In this document: in pieces, positions 56,733 to 64,000 of the stretch | Layout of the letters: every line of letters starts with the position of its first letter | How positions within the stretch are numbered: position 1 is the stretch's first letter | NCBI RefSeq assembly: GCF_025460765.1 | Contig: NZ_JAMWEG010000002.1 | Span: 62,001 to 126,000 of the forward strand | Reading direction: 5' to 3' | DNA from: Micromonospora sp. MA102 | GTDB taxonomy: Bacteria; Actinomycetota; Actinomycetes; Mycobacteriales; Micromonosporaceae | DNA length: 64,000 bases | Made by a program: the position numbers and the translations under genes | Notes under the pieces: model-generated | Told to the model about the DNA's origin: nothing | What the model saw: the letters and a program-made list of their open reading frames with translations, nothing else | Database searches by the model: none

Positions 56733-58942
56733 TCTTTCTCCTCCCGGTGGTCCACCAATTCAGGGACCGACGGGCCGCCGGCGCGACCGGCGGAGCCACG
56801 TCGGACGAGCACGCCCGCGACGGCCAGCGCGGCGAGCACCGCACCGACCGCGACGGGCAGGGGTTCCAGCCAGAGCAGCACCAGCCCGGCGACCGCGCCC
56901 AGGAGCCGCTCCGGCGTGCCGGCCGGGCCGACGCCGGGCAGCCAGCCGCCCGCCGCCACGGCCAGCACGGTGACGCCGAGCGCCGAGACCACCGCGGCCA
57001 CCGCGATCCGCCCGACACCGCCGATGCCGAGCAGGCCGAGGCCGGTCGGCGTGATCACGAAGGCGATCGGGATGAGGTACGCGGGCAGCGCGTACCGCAG
57101 GGTCTGCCACATGGTCGGCACCAGCCGGCCGCCGGTGACCGCGGCGGCGGCGACCGCGGCGAGCGCGGTGGGTGGGGAGACCTCGGACAGCACCGCGAAG
57201 TAGAAGACGAACATGGCCGCGGCGGGGGCGGCGACGCCGAGGTGCAGCAACGCCGGGCCGATGATCACCCAGCCGATCACGAAGGAGGCGGTGACCGGCA
57301 CGGCCAGCCCGAGCAGGCTGAGCGCGACGGCGGCGAGCAGCGCCGTGAGGGCGAGCACCACGGCGGGCTCGGAGCTGACCGTCTGCGCCCCGCTGACCAG
57401 CAGCGCGGCGGCCTGCGGGCCGAGGCCGGTCTTGGTGGTGGTGGCGGTGATGATGCCGGCCGCGGCGCAGACCGCGCTCACCGCGAGCACCCCGCGTACA
57501 CCGCCGCTGAGCGCCTGGACGAGGCGGGCGGGGGTGAGCCGGTGCCGGCGGTCCAGGAAGGAGAGCGCGGCGGCCAGCACGGTGGCGATCACCACGGCCC
57601 GGGTCGCCGAGGCGCCCATCGCGAGCACCACGATGATCACGAGCAGCGAGAGGAAGTGGTAGCCGAAGCGGAGCAGCAGCCGCCCGGCCGAGCCGGTGTC
57701 GATGACCACCGGCCGGACCCCGGAGCGCCGGGCGTCGATCTCGACGGAGAGCAGGATGCCCAGGTAGTAGAGGATCGTCGGCACGGTGGCCCAGCCGAGC
57801 ACCTGGAGGTACGACACCCCCAGGTACTCGGCGATGATGAACGCCGCGGCGCCCAGCGTGGGCGGGGAGAGGATCGCGCCGACGCCCGCGGCGGCCAGCA
57901 TGCCGCCGGCCCGCTCGGGCGGGTAGCCGGCGCGGCGCAGGATCGGCCAGGTCACCGCCCCGATGCTGACCGTGGTGGCGGCGCCCGAGCCGGAGACCGT
58001 GCCGAGCAGGAAGCCGGAGGCGACGGCTGTGCGCCCGGCGGCGGTGCGGGAGCGGCGGAACGCGGCGGCGGAGAGCTCGACGAAGAACCGGCCGGCCCCG
58101 GAGAGGTCCAGCACCGCGCCGTAGATGGTGAACAGCACGATGTACGAGGCGGCCACGTCGAGCGGGGTGCCGTAGAAGCCGCTGTCGGAGTTGTAGAACG
58201 CGTCGACGAGCTGGGCGAAGTCGAGCCCGGCGTGGGCCACCGGCCAGGACTGCGGCAGCAGCCCGCCGTAGTAGCCGTAGGCGAGGAACAGCAGGCAGAC
58301 GGCCGGGAGGATCCAGCCCGTGGTGCGCCGGCACGCCTCCAGCAGCAGGAGCAGCAGCACGGTGCCCAGCACCACGTCCAGCGGCACGAGCAGGCCCTGC
58401 CGGTCGAGGAACGCGTCGTAGCCGCCACCGCCCGCGCCGAGGGTCACCGGCAGCACGGGGTAGAGGCAGGCCAGCAGCGCGACGGCGGCGAGCAGCCAGT
58501 CGGCCGGGCGGGGGCCGCGCCGCTCGGCCGGCTCGTCGCCGGCCGGCCGGCGGCGCAGCCGCACCCCGGAGGGGTACGCCAGGAACACCATCGGCAGCAC
58601 GCCGGCGAGGAAAATGATGAGGTAGTACTTGCTGCCCTGCGGAAGCGGGAAGAACACCTGCCACAGCGCGAGCAGGGCGACGGCGAGGGTGCCGCCGGTG
58701 AACAGCAGCGCGACCGGTCCGGTCAGCACCCGCCCCGGTTTCTCGTCCTCGAAACGGGCCGCCAGTTCCCGGGTGTCGTGGTGCGTTTCCGCCGGCCCGT
58801 CGTCGGCCCACACCGGATCGGCGACCGCGCCGTCATCGGGTCGGAGCGGCACCGGAGCGGTGTCCACGTCGGACGCCGTGGATTGCGCCGCAGGGGGCCG
58901 GGGCGGCGGAAGATTCGCGTCGGAGGAGCGAACGGGCGACAC
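56729..58942 (-). CDS. TRAP transporter permease, fused 4TM/12TM (TAXI type)
   Basis: 737-residue fused DctQ-DctM permease. A cytoplasmic N-terminus of about 75 disordered residues precedes about 16-18 helices. Key DctM segments are GTVSGSGAATTVSIGAVTWPILRRAGYPPERAGGMLAAAGVGAILSPPTLGAAAFIIAE and SEVSPPTALAAVAAAAVTGG. Transport is driven by a cation gradient and needs the TAXI protein. It begins the operon at GTG 58942, facing a 322-bp regulatory region. TRAP transporters are rare in Gram-positive bacteria except for this TAXI type. Confidence 0.95.
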   Translation of the reverse strand: MSPVRSSDANLPPPRPPAAQSTASDVDTAPVPLRPDDGAVADPVWADDGPAETHHDTRELAARFEDEKPGRVLTGPVALLFTGGTLAVALLALWQVFFPLPQGSKYYLIIFLAGVLPMVFLAYPSGVRLRRRPAGDEPAERRGPRPADWLLAAVALLACLYPVLPVTLGAGGGGYDAFLDRQGLLVPLDVVLGTVLLLLLLEACRRTTGWILPAVCLLFLAYGYYGGLLPQSWPVAHAGLDFAQLVDAFYNSDSGFYGTPLDVAASYIVLFTIYGAVLDLSGAGRFFVELSAAAFRRSRTAAGRTAVASGFLLGTVSGSGAATTVSIGAVTWPILRRAGYPPERAGGMLAAAGVGAILSPPTLGAAAFIIAEYLGVSYLQVLGWATVPTILYYLGILLSVEIDARRSGVRPVVIDTGSAGRLLLRFGYHFLSLLVIIVVLAMGASATRAVVIATVLAAALSFLDRRHRLTPARLVQALSGGVRGVLAVSAVCAAAGIITATTTKTGLGPQAAALLVSGAQTVSSEPAVVLALTALLAAVALSLLGLAVPVTASFVIGWVIIGPALLHLGVAAPAAAMFVFYFAVLSEVSPPTALAAVAAAAVTGGRLVPTMWQTLRYALPAYLIPIAFVITPTGLGLLGIGGVGRIAVAAVVSALGVTVLAVAAGGWLPGVGPAGTPERLLGAVAGLVLLWLEPLPVAVGAVLAALAVAGVLVRRGSAGRAGGPSVPELVDHREEKE

Positions 58943-59264
58943 GATGGGGCACGATACGCGAATCGCCTACACCATGGGAACATTGCCCGCCGTGATTGCT
59001 TTGAGTGATCGGAATGAAGGCTTGCTCACTCACCGCATGCCGATTCTGAGCGGCCTTCACAATTGTCGCGGGAAAGCCGCAACAATTTTCCGGCATTCCG
59101 CGGGAAGGGCCAGCGATCCGTCCACTATGGTGAGTTTGATCCGGATCTGTGGTCGCCGGCCGGATGATCACCTTCCGTAGCGGGCGTCACCCCCCGTGTC
59201 GGTCCGCCCCGCGTCCCCGCGTTAACCGGTCGAGCCTGTCGGACCCGGCGGTTAGGGTCGGCCG
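58943..59264. other. Low-GC divergent regulatory region
   Basis: 322 bases between the TRAP operon (minus) and the ABC ATPase (plus), visibly lower in GC than the rest of the window. An 11-bp hairpin aattgtcgcgg/ccgcaacaatt with one mismatch lies at 59061-59087, followed by ttccgg. An open frame of about 79 codons from 58944 has no ribosome binding site and atypical codon use, so I do not call it. The region probably holds the TRAP promoter and operators. Confidence 0.6.
59253..59258 (+). promoter_or_regulatory. Predicted -10 box for a leaderless ABC ATPase gene
   Basis: TAGGGT ends six bases before GTG 59265, with no Shine-Dalgarno sequence. Confidence 0.55.
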
Positions 59265-60197
<933 letters not shown>

Positions 60198-60255
60198 GGT
60201 GGCGGGTCCCGGTCCACCACCTCGGACGGCCGGGTGGTTGACGGGGGTGTCCGAC

Positions 60256-60789
60256 ATGGTGGGTCTGCCGCGGCGTCAGGCCGGGCTCACGGCGCTCTAC
60301 CTCGGCGTGTTCGCCGCGGTCTGGTTCAGCGTCCCGAAGGCCGATCCGCCCCTGCGGTCGGTGCTGGTGGTGGGCTGCGTCGCCGCGCTGCTGGCCGCGG
60401 CCACCGGCGCCGTGCTCGTGGTGCGGGCCGGGCGCCGGCCGGCCGGCGAGCGCGACCGGTCCGCCGACCGCCGCTACGGACTCATCGTCGTCGCCGAGTT
60501 CGCCGTCGCCCTGGTCGGTGGCCTGCTCCTGGCCGCCGCCGGGCTCGGCGGCTACGTCCCGGTGCTGATCGGCGCCGTGGTCGGCGTCCACTTCGTGCCA
60601 CTGGCCCCCGTGCTGCGGGACCGGCTGCTCGTGCCGCTCGGGGTGGCCGTCACGCTGGTCGCGCTCGCGGGCCTGGTCGTCGACCTCGTCTCGGCGGTCG
60701 CGGCCGGCCTGGTCGTCGGCACCGGCACGGGCGCCCTGCTGCTGGCCTACGCGGTGCTCGCCCTGTTCCGCGCCCGCCGGGTCGCCTGA
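60256..60789 (+). CDS. Membrane protein of unknown function
   Basis: 177 residues from ATG 60256, preceded by GGGGG eight bases upstream (a GTG at 60247 adds three residues; the frame is open still further upstream). Five to six hydrophobic helices are seen, with a short basic cytoplasmic loop VVRAGRRPAGERDRSADRR in the middle. I do not recognise the family. It lies about 60 bases after the ABC ATPase on the same strand and might be cotranscribed. Confidence 0.72.
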   Translation: MVGLPRRQAGLTALYLGVFAAVWFSVPKADPPLRSVLVVGCVAALLAAATGAVLVVRAGRRPAGERDRSADRRYGLIVVAEFAVALVGGLLLAAAGLGGYVPVLIGAVVGVHFVPLAPVLRDRLLVPLGVAVTLVALAGLVVDLVSAVAAGLVVGTGTGALLLAYAVLALFRARRVA

Positions 60790-60909
60790 CCGCCGGCCGG
60801 AACCGGATCGTCGCCGGAGGCGCACCAGCGCGGAAGGCGGGTCGTTTGTCCGGCAGGGCCGCGGGTAACCGCGGGTCCAGCCGACCGGACGACTGGGCAG
60901 AGGCAGGGC

Positions 60910-61323
60910 GTGACCATGACCGGAGACGAACAGTACGAGCGAGGCCTCGAGGCGCTGCGCCAGGCCGACGGCGGCGCCGGGCAGAAACTTCTGGAGGCCC
61001 TCGCCGACGTCTCACCCGAGCTCAGCTACCGGTCCGTGGCCTGGTCCTACGGCGACCTCTACGTCCGACCCGAGTTGGCGCGCCGCGACCGGGAGCTGAT
61101 GTGCCTCGGGGTCCTCACCGCCCTCGGTGACGCCGGGTCCCAGCTCGAGGTGCACGTCAACGGCGCGCTCAACGCCGGCCTGACGCCCTCCGAGATAGTC
61201 GAGGCGCTGCTGCAGGCGGTGGTCTACTGCGGGGTGCCGCGCGCGGTCAACGCCACCCTCGTCGCCAAGAAGGTCTTCGCGGAGCGCAACCTGCTGCCCG
61301 TCCGCCCCACCCCGGCCGGCTGA
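60910..61323 (+). CDS. Carboxymuconolactone decarboxylase (CMD) family protein
   Basis: 137-residue all-helical CMD-domain protein: ELARRDRELMCLGVLTALGDAGSQLEVHVNGALNAGLTPSEIVEALLQAVVYCGVPRAVNATLVAKKVF. It resembles gamma-carboxymuconolactone decarboxylases. The CxxC pair of AhpD-type peroxidase partners is absent, so a decarboxylase or structural role is more likely than redox. GTG 60910 or ATG 60916 may start it; no aromatic-degradation genes are nearby. Confidence 0.87.
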   Translation: MTMTGDEQYERGLEALRQADGGAGQKLLEALADVSPELSYRSVAWSYGDLYVRPELARRDRELMCLGVLTALGDAGSQLEVHVNGALNAGLTPSEIVEALLQAVVYCGVPRAVNATLVAKKVFAERNLLPVRPTPAG

Positions 61324-61393
61324 CCCGGCCACATTCGACCCACCGGACACTGTTCGGCGCGGACAAACCCGCCGATGATCACTCGCAGGGCCG

Positions 61394-61639
61394 TCACCGC
61401 GACCGCGCCCAGTTGACGAAGCGGTCGGCCAGCCGCTGCGGCGTGTCCCGCCCGTGCGGATCGGTGAGGTCCGCCGTGGCCTCGCACAGGAGCGTGCCGA
61501 GGTGGACGAGCAGGGCGATCCGGTCCTCGCGATATTCCCCGAGCAGCGCCAGCCGGGCCGGCGAGCACGGCCACGGGGCGCCGCAGGCCCGGCAGCGCCA
61601 GGACGGCCGCGCCGCGACGTGGGGGCGGTAGCGGGGCAT
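61394..61639 (-). CDS. Small CxxC protein divergent from XRE/DUF397
   Basis: 81-residue protein with an N-terminal zinc-finger-like pair CRACGAPWPC followed by SPARLALLGEY and an acidic-basic helical tail ending RFVNWARSR. Proteins of this pattern are frequent in actinomycetes near XRE/DUF397 pairs and are sometimes labelled flavin reductase without evidence. ATG 61639 overlaps the stop of a tiny ORF (TGATG), suggesting coupled translation. Function unknown. Confidence 0.68.
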   Translation of the reverse strand: MPRYRPHVAARPSWRCRACGAPWPCSPARLALLGEYREDRIALLVHLGTLLCEATADLTDPHGRDTPQRLADRFVNWARSR

Positions 61640-61695
61640 CAGCGCACACCCCGCACGCCGCCGCGCGGCTTCGGGCGCCGGAACCTGAGTCGCAT
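61639..61695 (-). CDS. 18-residue basic leader-like ORF
   Basis: Tiny ORF, MRLRFRRPKPRGGVRGVR, with a strong GGAGG eight bases upstream of ATG 61695. Its TGA shares a base with the ATG of the CxxC protein. Seven of 18 residues are Arg, so it could be a regulatory leader peptide or simply a translational coupler. Confidence 0.5.
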   Translation of the reverse strand: MRLRFRRPKPRGGVRGVR

Positions 61696-61724
61696 GCGAT
61701 GGGCCTCCGTCGTGGGAGGGGGGC

Positions 61725-61750
61725 GCCCGCGCACCCCGTCGTGCGCGGGC
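61725..61750 (-). other. Hairpin in the leader of the tiny ORF
   Basis: Perfect 10-bp stem gcccgcgcac/gtgcgcgggc with loop cccgtc, about 30 bases upstream of the 18-residue ORF on the minus strand. It could be part of a leader or operator between the divergent genes. Confidence 0.5.
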
Positions 61751-61908
61751 ACCCCCGGCCTGGTTCCGCCCGCCGTCCGGTGCCCGTGAGCGGTTCCGCT
61801 GCGTGACAGTCTGGTGACCGGGCGACTACGGTGGGAGATTCCGCGCGCCGACGACCAGGGCGTACGGCGGCCGGCCCGCAGCGGTACGAGGATGTACGGA
61901 GGCTGTCC

Positions 61909-62712
61909 GTGGACCGTTCGTCCATGCTGGACCACTTCGCCGAGGAGTTGCGGCTCGCCCGGGCCGGCAGCGGCATGTCGCAGAGCGCGCTGGCCGAGGC
62001 CCTGAGCTATTCCGGCGCGCTGGTGGCCAAGGTGGAGACCTGCGAGCGCCGGCCGGGCCTCGACTTCGCCCGCCGGTGCGACACGGTGTTCGGCACGGAC
62101 GGGCGGTTCGAGCGGATCCAGCGGCGGATCAGCCGGGAGACGGTGGTGCCGTGGTTCCGCGACTGGGCCGGCATCGAACAGGAGGCTCGTGCCCTGCGCA
62201 CCTTCGAACCGCTGTGTGTGCCCGGCCTGCTGCAGACCGAGGGCTACGCGCATGCCATCCACGCCGGCGGCGGCCTGTTCGGGGCGGACGAGATCGAGCG
62301 ACAGGTGGCGACCCGGTTGGACCGGCAGGCAGTGCTCACCCGCGAGCGGCCACCACTGCTCAGCGTGGTCGTGGACGAGCATGTGCTGCGCCGCCGGATC
62401 GGCGGGCCGGAGGTGATGCGTGAGCAGCTGCAGCACCTGGTGAAGCTGGGTGTCGCGCTGCCGCGGGTCCGAATCCACATCGTGCCCCTGTCGGCTGGCG
62501 CGTACCCTGGGCTCGCCGGGCCCTTCGTGATCGCCACCTTGCCCGCCGGGGAGGACGTCATCTACCTGGAGGGGCAACGCCACGGCCAGGTCGTCGACCG
62601 AACCGACTTCGTGCAGCAGATGGTCGAGGTGTGGGAGTCGATCCGGGGTGAGGCACTATCCCACCAGCAGTCCCTCGACCTGATGGCGGAAGTGGCGGAA
62701 ACATGGACCTGA
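61909..62712 (+). CDS. XRE-family regulator with DUF5753 domain
   Basis: 267-residue helix-turn-helix protein: HTH at about 8-65 (FAEELRLARAGSGMSQSALAEALSYSGALVAKVETCERRP), then a DUF5753 domain (about 85-262) starting around WAGIEQEARALRTFEPLCVPGLLQTEGYA. GTG 61909 has GGAGG six bases upstream; the frame is open further upstream. Such regulators are paired with a DUF397 protein that often antagonises them in Streptomyces (as with WhiJ/BldB-type pairs). Its stop overlaps the DUF397 start by ten bases. Confidence 0.92.
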   Translation: MDRSSMLDHFAEELRLARAGSGMSQSALAEALSYSGALVAKVETCERRPGLDFARRCDTVFGTDGRFERIQRRISRETVVPWFRDWAGIEQEARALRTFEPLCVPGLLQTEGYAHAIHAGGGLFGADEIERQVATRLDRQAVLTRERPPLLSVVVDEHVLRRRIGGPEVMREQLQHLVKLGVALPRVRIHIVPLSAGAYPGLAGPFVIATLPAGEDVIYLEGQRHGQVVDRTDFVQQMVEVWESIRGEALSHQQSLDLMAEVAETWT

Positions 62713-62894
62713 CCGGCGCCCGGTGGCGCAAGAGCACCCGCAGCAGTGGCCAGGGAGGCAACTGCGTGGAGGTGGCCGGGAACCTTCCCGGCGTGGTCGC
62801 CGTACGCGATTCCAAGGACCCGGCCGGTCCCGTGCTGACGTTCGGCCCGGGCGCGTGGCGCGCCTTCGTCGCGCGGGTCGCCGGCCGGCCGTAG
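62703..62894 (+). CDS. DUF397 domain protein
   Basis: 63-residue DUF397 protein: WRKSTRSSGQGGNCVEVA, then VAVRDSKDPAGPVLTFGPGAWRAFVARV. These are the complete family hallmarks. It starts inside the last codons of the XRE gene, so the two are made together. In Streptomyces, DUF397 partners behave like antitoxin or anti-repressor proteins for their cognate XRE regulators. The target here is unknown. Confidence 0.95.
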   Translation: MDLTGARWRKSTRSSGQGGNCVEVAGNLPGVVAVRDSKDPAGPVLTFGPGAWRAFVARVAGRP

Positions 62895-62963
62895 CGGCCC
62901 GATCCCGTTCGCGGCCGCGGCCGCCCCGGCGGAAACCGTGGCGACACCGTCGGCCGCCCGTCG

Positions 62964-62969
62964 TAGGGT
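62964..62969 (+). promoter_or_regulatory. Possible -10 box upstream of the ABC permease genes
   Basis: TAGGGT, about 60-70 bases before the permease start candidates at 63028 and 63037. It implies a separate promoter for the permeases. Confidence 0.35.
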
Positions 62970-63027
62970 GACCGGCGGCCCTGTCGTACCCGAGCGGTAG
63001 GAAGGGCGACGTGGGCGGAGGACGGGG

Positions 63028-63831
63028 GTGGTCCACGTGACCGTGGCGGAACGGTCCGGCCGGGCACTGCCCCGGGTGCCGGCCCTGGCGGTGCTCTCCC
63101 ACCACCTGGTCGGCTACCGGCGCACCTGGCGGGCCGGCGTCTTCTCGTCCTTCCTGCTGCCGGTGCTCACCGTGCTCGGCTTCGGCGTCGGGGTCGGCGC
63201 CTATGTCGACCAGGGCGTGGGCGGGGTGCCCTACCTCGACTGGCTGGTGCCCGGCCTGATCGCCTCCACCGCCTTCCAGGTCGCGGTCGGCGAGTCGACC
63301 TGGCCGGTGCTCAGCAACTTCCGCTGGATCCGCACCTACCACGCGCAGGTCGCGGCGCCGCTGCGCACCGGCGACATCCTGGCCGGGCACCTCGCCTTCG
63401 TGCTGTTCCGGGTGCTCACCAGCGCGGTGGCGTTCCTGCTGGTGACGGCGCTGTTCGGGGCGCTGCGCTCGCCCTGGGCGGTGACGGTCCCGCTGGTGAG
63501 CGTGCTGCTGGGCCTGGCGGTGGCGGCGCCGACGTTCGCGTACGCCGCCGTGGTTCCGGGCGACAGCTACCTGGCGCTGCTGTTCCGCTTCGCGATCATC
63601 CCGATGGCCCTCTTCGCCGGGGTGTTCTTCCCGGTCGAGTCGCTGCCGGTCGGGCTGCGCCAGTTCGCCTACGCGACCCCGCTCTGGCACGGGGTGGACC
63701 TGTGCCGAGCCGCCACGCTCGGCGTCGCTCCGCAGTGGTCGGTGACCGGCCACCTGCTCTACCTCGCGGTCTGGGCCGGCGCGGGCTGGTGGCTGGCCCG
63801 GCGCGTGTTCCAGCGTCAGCTCGTCGTCTAG
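63028..63831 (+). CDS. ABC-2 type transporter permease
   Basis: 267 residues from GTG 63028 (GGAGG six bases upstream) or 264 from GTG 63037 (GGGGG eight bases upstream). Six helices; family segments include VPYLDWLVPGLIASTAFQVAVGES, the cytoplasmic RWIRTYHAQVAAPLRTGDILAGH, and FRFAIIPMALFAGVFFPVESLP. It belongs to the DrrB/NodJ group and fits the DrrA/NodI-type ATPase at 59265-60197. It is followed after ten bases by a second permease. Confidence 0.9.
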   Translation: MVHVTVAERSGRALPRVPALAVLSHHLVGYRRTWRAGVFSSFLLPVLTVLGFGVGVGAYVDQGVGGVPYLDWLVPGLIASTAFQVAVGESTWPVLSNFRWIRTYHAQVAAPLRTGDILAGHLAFVLFRVLTSAVAFLLVTALFGALRSPWAVTVPLVSVLLGLAVAAPTFAYAAVVPGDSYLALLFRFAIIPMALFAGVFFPVESLPVGLRQFAYATPLWHGVDLCRAATLGVAPQWSVTGHLLYLAVWAGAGWWLARRVFQRQLVV

Positions 63832-63841
63832 GAAGGGTGTC

Positions 63842-64000
63842 GTGGTCGCTCTCGTCCTGCCCCGGCTGGTCAACCCGGCGGGGGCCCGCCGCTCGGCCTC
63901 GGTCGCCGAGCGCAACTTCACGGCCCTGCGCAGCGCGTACTGGCTGGTGCTGCTCTCCGGCTTCCTGGAGCCGGTGCTCTACCTCTTCTCGATCGGCGTC
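63842..64000 (+). CDS. ABC-2 type transporter permease (partial, runs off the window)
   Basis: First 53 codons from GTG 63842: VVALVLPRLVNPAGARRSASVAERNFTALR, then AYWLVLLSGFLEPVLYLFSIGV, the start of a NodJ-like permease. The pattern, with a cytoplasmic lead and first helix ending EPVLYL, matches the neighbouring DrrB/NodJ family. The pair would make a heterodimeric exporter with the ATPase at 59265. Confidence 0.82.
   Translation, partial: MVALVLPRLVNPAGARRSASVAERNFTALRSAYWLVLLSGFLEPVLYLFSIGV

Noticed and set aside
58944..59180. Open frame of about 79 codons in the divergent TRAP/ABC region
   Set aside because: No ribosome binding site, low third-position GC for this genome, and it lies across a region that must contain promoters.

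Overview
The window is very GC-rich, densely coding DNA from an actinomycete. The gene order hrcA-dnaJ-rsmE, phoH-ybeY-CNNM-(cytidine deaminase-like)-era, recO-uppS, arsR-zur, glyS, dgt, dnaG is the same backbone found in Mycobacterium tuberculosis between dnaG (Rv2343c) and hrcA (Rv2374c). Several traits point to Micromonosporaceae (Micromonospora or Salinispora-like): a TPP-riboswitch ykoEDC block, XRE/DUF397 pairs, many leaderless genes and short palindromes beginning GATCATGAAGTT. This placement is an inference, not a database match.

Layout. 1-10358: heat-shock repressor HrcA behind a perfect CIRCE operator, DnaJ and RsmE; then an SDR, a HIT protein and a serine hydrolase; then the phoH-ybeY-CNNM-cda-era ribosome/RNA-maturation chain with overlapping genes. 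10551-17735: a membrane acyltransferase, a DUF4097-type lipoprotein, recO-uppS (DNA repair and polyprenyl carrier synthesis), pirin, 6-phosphogluconate dehydrogenase and three small proteins. 17752-20917: an HMP/thiamine-type ECF transporter (ykoEDC) under a TPP riboswitch. 21001-26134: a three-gene hydrolase/AAC(3)/SIS operon, a membrane protein and a long acyl-CoA dehydrogenase. 26174-30336: a zinc block, znuACB-arsR-zur plus two membrane proteins, with an AT-rich Zur-like operator. 30373-34400: small proteins, glyS and dus.

34412-37947 holds a secreted C39-like protein, an 827-bp gene-free region rich in repeats and hairpins, and a GH20 hexosaminidase. 37948-43291: ppdK, a VOC protein, dgt, and a siderophore-interacting protein directly behind an IdeR/DmdR-type iron box. 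43296-51827: an acyltransferase-SGNH protein, an ABC exporter with a small XRE regulator, LtrA, dnaG and two uncharacterised genes.

51875-58942 is the most unusual locus. A fused TAXI-type TRAP permease and its binding lipoprotein are followed, after a strong hairpin, by a conservon-like sensor (NIT-like extracellular region, HAMP, HATPase), a roadblock/LC7 protein and a second TAXI lipoprotein whose start overlaps the roadblock stop. The usual conservon genes cvnC (DUF742) and cvnD (GTPase) are absent. This looks like a nutrient-uptake system physically linked to a truncated conservon.

59265-64000: an ABC ATPase whose probable permeases lie 2.8 kb downstream, separated by a membrane protein, a CMD protein and an XRE/DUF397 cassette with a divergent tiny ORF. 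The last permease runs off the window. I saw no rRNA, tRNA, CRISPR array, transposase or prophage gene.
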